From positions 107,943,097 to 108,007,096 of the forward strand of contig CM037590.1 in the NCBI GenBank assembly GCA_021018995.1: a DNA stretch of 64,000 bases, in the 5' to 3' direction. The stretch comes from Chloranthus sessilifolius (Eukaryota > Streptophyta > Magnoliopsida > Chloranthales > Chloranthaceae). The notes beneath the pieces are model-generated. The model was not told the origin of the DNA. It was given only the letters and a program-made list of their open reading frames with translations, and did no database searches. Numbering within the stretch: the stretch's first letter is position 1; the number at the start of each line of letters is the position of its first letter. Positions 58,250-64,000 of the stretch are shown here, piece by piece. Both the position numbers and the translations under genes were made by a program.

Positions 58250-59762
58250 ATGCATCATACCCGGTCTAGGAGTCTAGACGATTTTACATACGACCCAGAA
58301 GTTGAGCGGACTCTCCGAAGACGGCTTGCGTTAAACCGACCCTCCGTAAGAGATTCTCAAATCATGGCTGGCGATCTGTCCATACTGTGCACATTTCAGC
58401 CCATTTAATTGTTGCCGAGCCCTCCTGTATAATTATACCTGAGGTCCCAGTCGGAAAAAACTATGAAATCAAGCTCAATACACTTCAATCTTTACCTACC
58501 TTTTATGGGCTTGATCGCGAAGATCCCTACCAACATCTAAGGGACTTCATAAAACTCTATACAATATTACAACTTTCGACAACTAATGTTGAAACTGTCA
58601 AGTTACGACTATTTCCCTTCTCTCTCAAGGACGGAGCGAAGGCGTGGCTAATTTCATTGCTCGCCAGAAGCATCACCACTTAGGATACACTCCAGTCTCA
58701 ATTTCTGAGTGAGTGCTTCCCAATCGGTAAGACTAATCAAATTAAGCTAAGCGGACTTCAGGCAATTGCCTGGAGAATTATTTCATGAGAGTTAGGAAAG
58801 GATGAAGAAATTGTTAAGAAAATGCCCTCACCATGACGTGCCAAATTGGTCCCTTGCACAAAGTTTCTATCAAGGGTTAACTGAGACTAACCAGTTTACA
58901 GTCGATGCCGTGAGTGGAGGAGCCTTTATGGCCTAAATGGCCAACAATCTTGGAATCTATTTGAAAAATTGGCCAATAATTCAAAGCAAAAATAGGCTTT
59001 GTTGAGATCCAATCCTGATGTAGTCCGCCACTCCTCGTGAGGGTGGTCTTTACGATCTCAACCAAGAGAAAGTAAAGGAGGACGACATGAGTGCGAAAGT
59101 TGCGACACTGGAACAACAGATTGTAACTTTAATGAGTGCTAAATCAAGCACTACGGACATGTCCTTGGCAAACTATTCAAATTGCCAAAGTTTTACTCAT
59201 ACTGACAATCTCGTTGCGCCATCATACCATGAGGCATATGAAAAAGAACAAGTAATGGCATTCTAGAGGGGTGACTATGGGAATTCCTACAACCAGTCGT
59301 GGAGGAACACTAAAAATAAATAGATTATTAGCGGCAATATTTTGGAGCAAAAAACTGCCGCTATTATCAAAAAACTATTAAAGACTATTAGCGGCAAGGG
59401 TATTAGCGGGAGGTTTTTGTTAATAGCGGCAATTTTGGCTCATTAATAGTCTTGTTTTTGTAGTGGAACCACCCTGGATTTAATTATGGTTTTACGACAG
59501 GAGCACAACCAGCATTGACTGTTGCACAACCCAGGTTCCTCTAAAACCAAGTTTTCCATCCTAGACCTCCAATACCGATTGTGTAGCAACAATACGGTCC
59601 ACAAAGCATCGCTCTTAATGCCGCTGTTCAACTCCTCCAGAATTTACAACAACAATCGCATTAGCATTCTAAGGATTTACACTAGCTTGCTCAATTCTCT
59701 CAAACACTTCACTCTCATACACAATCCATAACTAAGTTAGAAAGTCAAATTGGCCAACTAGC
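58250..59762 (+). pseudogene. Athila-like gag, copy C
   Basis: Starts at ATG 58250. The frame is broken near 58385 (ATACTGTGCACATTT versus ATACAGGCACATTT in B), then the core FYGLDREDPYQHL to LISLLARSITT runs to a stop at 58681-58683. Interrupted by a CACTA MITE at 59308-59465 and cut by the junction at 59762/59763. Confidence 0.78.
59308..59465. mobile_element. CACTA-type MITE, copy C
   Basis: 158 bp, CACTAAAAAT to TTTTTGTAGTG, flanked by GAA on both sides (59305-59307 and 59466-59468). GCGGC subrepeats as in the other copies. Confidence 0.75.
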
Positions 59763-60164
59763 TGACCATGGAAATAGGGAGGTCGAGTTCTGCTGAATAC
59801 TTGGAATCCAAAGGTGTATAGGATAGAATTTCTGTGAGGAGAAGGTCGGCGTTGATTGACAAGCTCTTGGATGGCCGCTTCTGCTCCTTTGCACTTCCAT
59901 CTCGCGATGGTGAGTCCTTTCCTGCGGGTGTGACTGCGTCAGCTGAGTCATCTGTTGACAAAAAGTAGTCGCCATCTCACGTAATAGGCGATCGCTGCAT
60001 TCTTGAGGACCTTCATGTGATGAGGCCTCATTCACTTGAGAGCCATTAGTTTCTCTCAAGTTTCTGCGTGGAGCCATTAAGTCTGATTCCACAAAACGTC
60101 AGATGTTAGTAAATTGCATTTACATAGTACCAAAAGGAATTAACACCGTGGCTTTGATACCAAC
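59763..60164 (-). pseudogene. Chromovirus gag 5' remnant, unit D
   Basis: Antisense gag N-terminus with ETNGSQVNEASSHEGPQ, frame-broken by base losses and gains at CAG/CTG words. PBS region TTTGATACCAACTC is kept at the right end. Confidence 0.75.
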
Positions 60165-63100
60165 TCGTCACGACCCGTAATCCTTACCCGACCTCAAGGG
60201 CCTAGAATTCCGTGTTATGACATCAAGACGCTTGTTAAGGCGATAAGCGGACATACACATAATTCTTATCTCGATTTAGCATATGGATTAAGGCATTTGA
60301 TAGTATCATTTAAAAATAAATGATTCAAGAAAACAACAGCGAAAACATAGATGACGTTAATTAAGTGATAAATCCTAACCATACATCTATAATCGAAAGC
60401 AAGCAGAGGTTTTACGAGAATAAAACAAATCCCAAACAAAACCCAAAATTGGTGCTGAAAATAAAAGTATCTAATAACAAATCTCCCCTGAAAATAATAA
60501 AACTATGACTAAAGAATCTCTCAATGCTCAAAGTAGTCCGCCGGATCTATTCCCTCGTCCAGATGGTAGCCGACGTCTTCACTCTCATGAGCCGTGATCA
60601 GAACAAAGAAAGATCCCTATCCTCGTGATGGAAAAATCGGAGTTCTCACCAATCTTAGTTTTGGGGAGGGGTGAGTTTATCGATCCACGTAAACTCAAAG
60701 AAGTTGCACAATCGATCCACCATAAAATATCCAGTGATCGTGTGGAATCGCTTGAGTTGCGTATACATTTTGAAATAAACCAAACTTTATAAATGAATAC
60801 AAAAATTTCTAAGATCTCATATCTATCATAACAAAACGAAAATATAGCATAGAAAGAAAAGAAGTAACATAAAATGAAAAGACATATAACATGAAATGAA
60901 TATGATGCATCAAGTTCGATCTCTTTTGTTTTGTCGACCTTTCCTATGTGGCATATCTTAAAACTTAATATTGCTTCATACGCCTACACAATGTACTTCA
61001 CATCTTACTTAATTTACGTATACGACCTGTGCCAGGGCCGCTGCTTGAGCCTATCACCCGAGGTCCACGTGTAGATAACCACCTAACCTCCATATCATAT
61101 CGTATACCACCATCCAGCCCGATGAGATTGCATGCATTTAAATGCTGTCCCTTACATTCGGGATCCGTATCGTATTGTCCTTAAGACCCGTCTTGGCTGC
61201 AGACGTTAGATCTTGCGATGGCACGCAAGACATGGCACGTGTAGAAACTTAATTCGTATTTTGCTGGCCTTCACAACGTAACTTATCAGTATTCGTATCT
61301 TACCTTATCTTACATATAATTCCTTATCGCTTGCTTAAAACTTAATTTGAAGTGAGCCACGCAGTGCGATAAGATTCACAAAATCACGCTTTCCAAGGAC
61401 GGGTTCCGTAGTAACTGGATGTACTTAGATGGCAGCCCATACTCCCATAGAGGTGTTGCATCCGCATATGGATGCCTACATTCTAAGTTTCCACGTGACC
61501 GTGACGGGAACCCCACCATGACAAAGGCTTAAAAGTCGTGTGACATAGCTTATTTCATTTTAATTGTGCATATGCCCTATCGTGATTTTTCTATGTGGTG
61601 CATGCCATATGATGAAAGGACTAACTTGGCCAAAAGAAACTATTTCATACACCTTACATACTTGTGAATATAAAATAATAATTAACATTTGAACAGAACA
61701 GATATTTCATACAAAAATTTTGGAGAAACCTTCTATGGGCCATCGATTCGATCGGGCCATACATTTTAAAGTTTCCTAATATTTGTGCAGCCTCTGTATC
61801 GACACCTTTTACTAATTTGACCTAAGAGTGGGTCAATGTGGCAGTCAAATGATCCACTTAGCCTAGTTATACAAGGGTTAATATCCCTCACTAAATTTTC
61901 CAATTTGTGAGCCTCAAAGCGCGCCCTAGAAATTTTAGTGACACTTTCTGATCCATTAGATTACATTGAGTTACTATTGAGATCGTTTTGAAGTTGGTCC
62001 TATGGGCCAGTTGGGCCTTGATTCTCAAATATTAAGGGTCAAAGGGAACTCATGGCATTATTTCATGTGGCACCTAAGGCTAAAATAAGAAGACATGAAC
62101 ATAGAGTCATCTATCATCTAATCTGAACCATTAGATAGTTAGACAATAAAATTTTATCTAAGGTTGGCTCTTTTGTCCCGATCCTGATTCGAACTCTAGC
62201 GTACTAGATCTTCCAGTCAACGTTGTACAAGATCTAGCAGTCAAGTGAACACTTAGTGTACCTACCATGTGGCGATCAGATTGAACAGATCTGAACCATA
62301 AGATATTTAAGAAAGATGATTCTAAGGTATTAGGTCTTTGGGCCCAATTTATTTTGATCTCTAAGGTCTCAAATCTAAGGGTCAAAACCTTCATGTTCAC
62401 TTATATCCAAATAGCCTTTTAATTTTCTTGATTTGTGGGCTAAATTCTCTAGTTCTGAACCGTCAGATGTCTCGAGGATTTCCATTAGTGGAGATGGTCC
62501 ATCTTTGCTCTATTTCTTGGGTTGGGCCCACAAGGTCCAACCTTGAATCTATTTCGTTTGAAATCAATGGTGCTAAAGGGATGGTTGCACCAAAATATTG
62601 GCGCACCAAACTATTGGTTTCCTACATGTACTTAAATGCTCGACTACAATGGTGATGCAGGTGAGTTATCACCAAAGAATGAAGCGCTTGGTTGGGCCGA
62701 TCCTCGATAATTCATTTTATCGGCCACTCTTTGATTTTGACAATCATTAGTTTTTCCCAATCAATCAAGTGAATATAGAAGATAAATCAACTGTCCGATT
62801 TTATAAAGGCTTCCATGCGAGGTGGGCCAATCATAAAAAGAAAACTTGCCTGAAACTGTACCTAATCTAAACATACTCAGATCTGGCTTGGGCTTTAGTT
62901 TAATCCATTGTATTCCCAGTCTTGGTCAAATTGGACCCGACTTCCCGAGTGCTACTGATAGCGCATGGACTGTAACCCGCCCAAGAAATAAAATACAAAA
63001 GAACTGTGGGTCCTATAAATCCAGTCCCAGATATATGTAGATATATATATAGAGTGACGGATGACTTAGTAATTTTGCTTCCTATTTTAGGAAAGAAGAT

Positions 63101-64000
63101 ATTGGTGGCGCTTAATCGCTTTGGGAGTATCGAACTCATCGATCACAGGTTTCTCCACTATTGTGCTCAGTAGCCATAAGTAACTCGCACTCCACAAGGT
63201 GGCCGTCTAATACAATAAAATAATAGGTGTCTAATACAATGCAATAATAGGTGAGACCGATTCCTTATGTAGCACCATAAATCATGATGAAATCTCTGAA
63301 TGAATCTAACGCCATCGTGACAGTGGATCTAATACCTTCAAAACACTAGATCTGATAGTTTCAGTATATACGTTTATGCACTCCTAGATTAAGTGAGTGT
63401 ACTGATGGCTGCACATCTTGACCCATAGAAATACTATCTTTAAGTTGATTTGAATAAGGTGCATGTATTAAGGTTTCACAAAAGATCTTAGCCCAAAAAT
63501 AAGGTAAGAAAGAAAAGACAAGGGAAGAGTACTCTCTCGTCAATTAATGGAGACTTGTTGTCAAGCTTTTGTTGGCAAACTTCCATTTATATATTTAGTA
63601 AATATATCATATTAGATACATACAACTTAATTATTATAACAAACAAACATAGAGCAAATAAATAAATAAAATAAACCTACCAGTCCGAGGTTTAGCCATG
63701 CGCTAAGATAGACAAAAATGTTTTGTATAGATCTGAGAGTAATTTATTTTGGCACGTCACATTTTCTAAATGTAAAATCCCTCAATTTTAGGTCGAAGGG
63801 TGTTAGATCCTTATACCTCGACATATCTAGATAAGATTGTTCTTAAGATCTTAGATTTATTTTGGGTTTAAAAATAAATAAATAAATAAAAATACATATA
63901 TAAACATAAATACTGAATAATTTAAGATGGATTTAGGGGCACCCACCTGTTGGAGCGTGTACGGGTTGATTCTGATCGATTCGGCGACACGATAGCTTAC
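60165..64000 (-). repeat. Chromovirus LTR, unit D (incomplete at edge)
   Basis: First ~3.8 kb of the LTR on the plus strand. B/C/D-specific bases are present (ACATAGATG, CACCCGAGG, GCGATGGC, GTGAACACTT). Confidence 0.88.

Larger units (their letters stand above)
47055..59762. repeat. Tandem unit C (12.7 kb)
   Basis: Third unit, 12,708 bp, closest to unit B. Differences from B are mostly indel clusters at CHG words (about 49050-49160, 50175-50215, 51275-51340). Confidence 0.9.
59763..64000. repeat. Tandem unit D (cut by the window)
   Basis: Fourth unit: chromovirus gag remnant and most of an LTR. It ends inside the LTR at GATAGCTTAC. The sequence follows B and C closely, with heavy small-indel noise at about 59800-60180, 60420-60900 and 62640-62720. 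A fourth GPDH terminal exon is predicted about 0.7 kb past the edge. Confidence 0.88.

Noticed and set aside
21820-64000. Satellite DNA or rDNA array
   Set aside because: The 12.7-kb unit is a mosaic of identifiable transposons plus a GPDH exon, with no rRNA sequence.

Overview
This window is plant nuclear DNA, from an angiosperm whose lineage I cannot fix further. The evidence is GT-AG introns in a plant-type glycerol-3-phosphate dehydrogenase gene, long-LTR chromovirus-type and Athila-type Ty3/gypsy elements, a LINE remnant, CACTA and hAT MITEs and TA microsatellites. There is no bacterial-style gene organisation, no CRISPR and no rRNA.

Host gene. Three plus-strand exons (1070-1317, 2167-2306, 26589-26715) join in phase. 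They encode the last ~171 residues of a cytosolic NAD-dependent glycerol-3-phosphate dehydrogenase (GPDHC type). Earlier exons lie left of the window. The last intron would be 24,282 nt and is almost wholly made of transposons.

Intron contents, left to right. (a) A minus-strand LINE reverse-transcriptase remnant (about 2.4-3.7 kb). (b) A 167-bp sequence repeated twice with a 204-bp step (3707-4077). (c) A plus-strand non-autonomous Ty3/gypsy element, 4112-12359. It has lost protease, RT, RNase H and most of integrase, carries two head-to-tail copies of leader plus gag, and has LTRs studded with CTCGAG-centred palindromes. (d) A MITE-like inverted-repeat element (about 12.73-13.15 kb). (e) A 13.2-kb minus-strand Tekay/Del-like chromovirus, 13213-26421, with ~4.2-4.3 kb LTRs, a TTTCC target duplication, PBS, PPT, gag, one long pol frame, a putative 76-bp intron before the chromodomain, and several breaks.

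Tandem array. From 21820 to the right edge the DNA is a head-to-tail array of a ~12.5-12.7 kb unit: A 21820-34345, B 34346-47054, C 47055-59762, D 59763-64000 (cut by the window). Each complete unit holds the 5' end of the chromovirus gag, a whole chromovirus LTR, the intron end, the last GPDH exon with its stop, a TA microsatellite, a hAT MITE, an unassigned stretch, a fragment of a diverged related LTR, a decayed DUF7745/plant-mobile-domain-like gene, and an Athila-like LTR, PBS and broken gag carrying a CACTA MITE. Each unit ends where Athila-like gag abuts chromovirus gag. The terminal exon is therefore present three times, identical over 127 bp, and a fourth copy is expected just beyond the window.

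Caution. Many differences between units are small indel clusters at CAG/CTG/CCG trinucleotides inside transposon DNA. That pattern is what long-read base-calling error at CHG-methylated cytosines would give, so some frame breaks may be sequencing artefacts. Other differences are ordinary substitutions that group the LTRs as (left, A) versus (B, C, D). These, with different TA-tract lengths, argue that the units are not simply one sequence assembled repeatedly.

No intact autonomous system or new enzyme is visible. The most unusual object is the array that multiplies a housekeeping gene's terminal exon together with retroelement halves.
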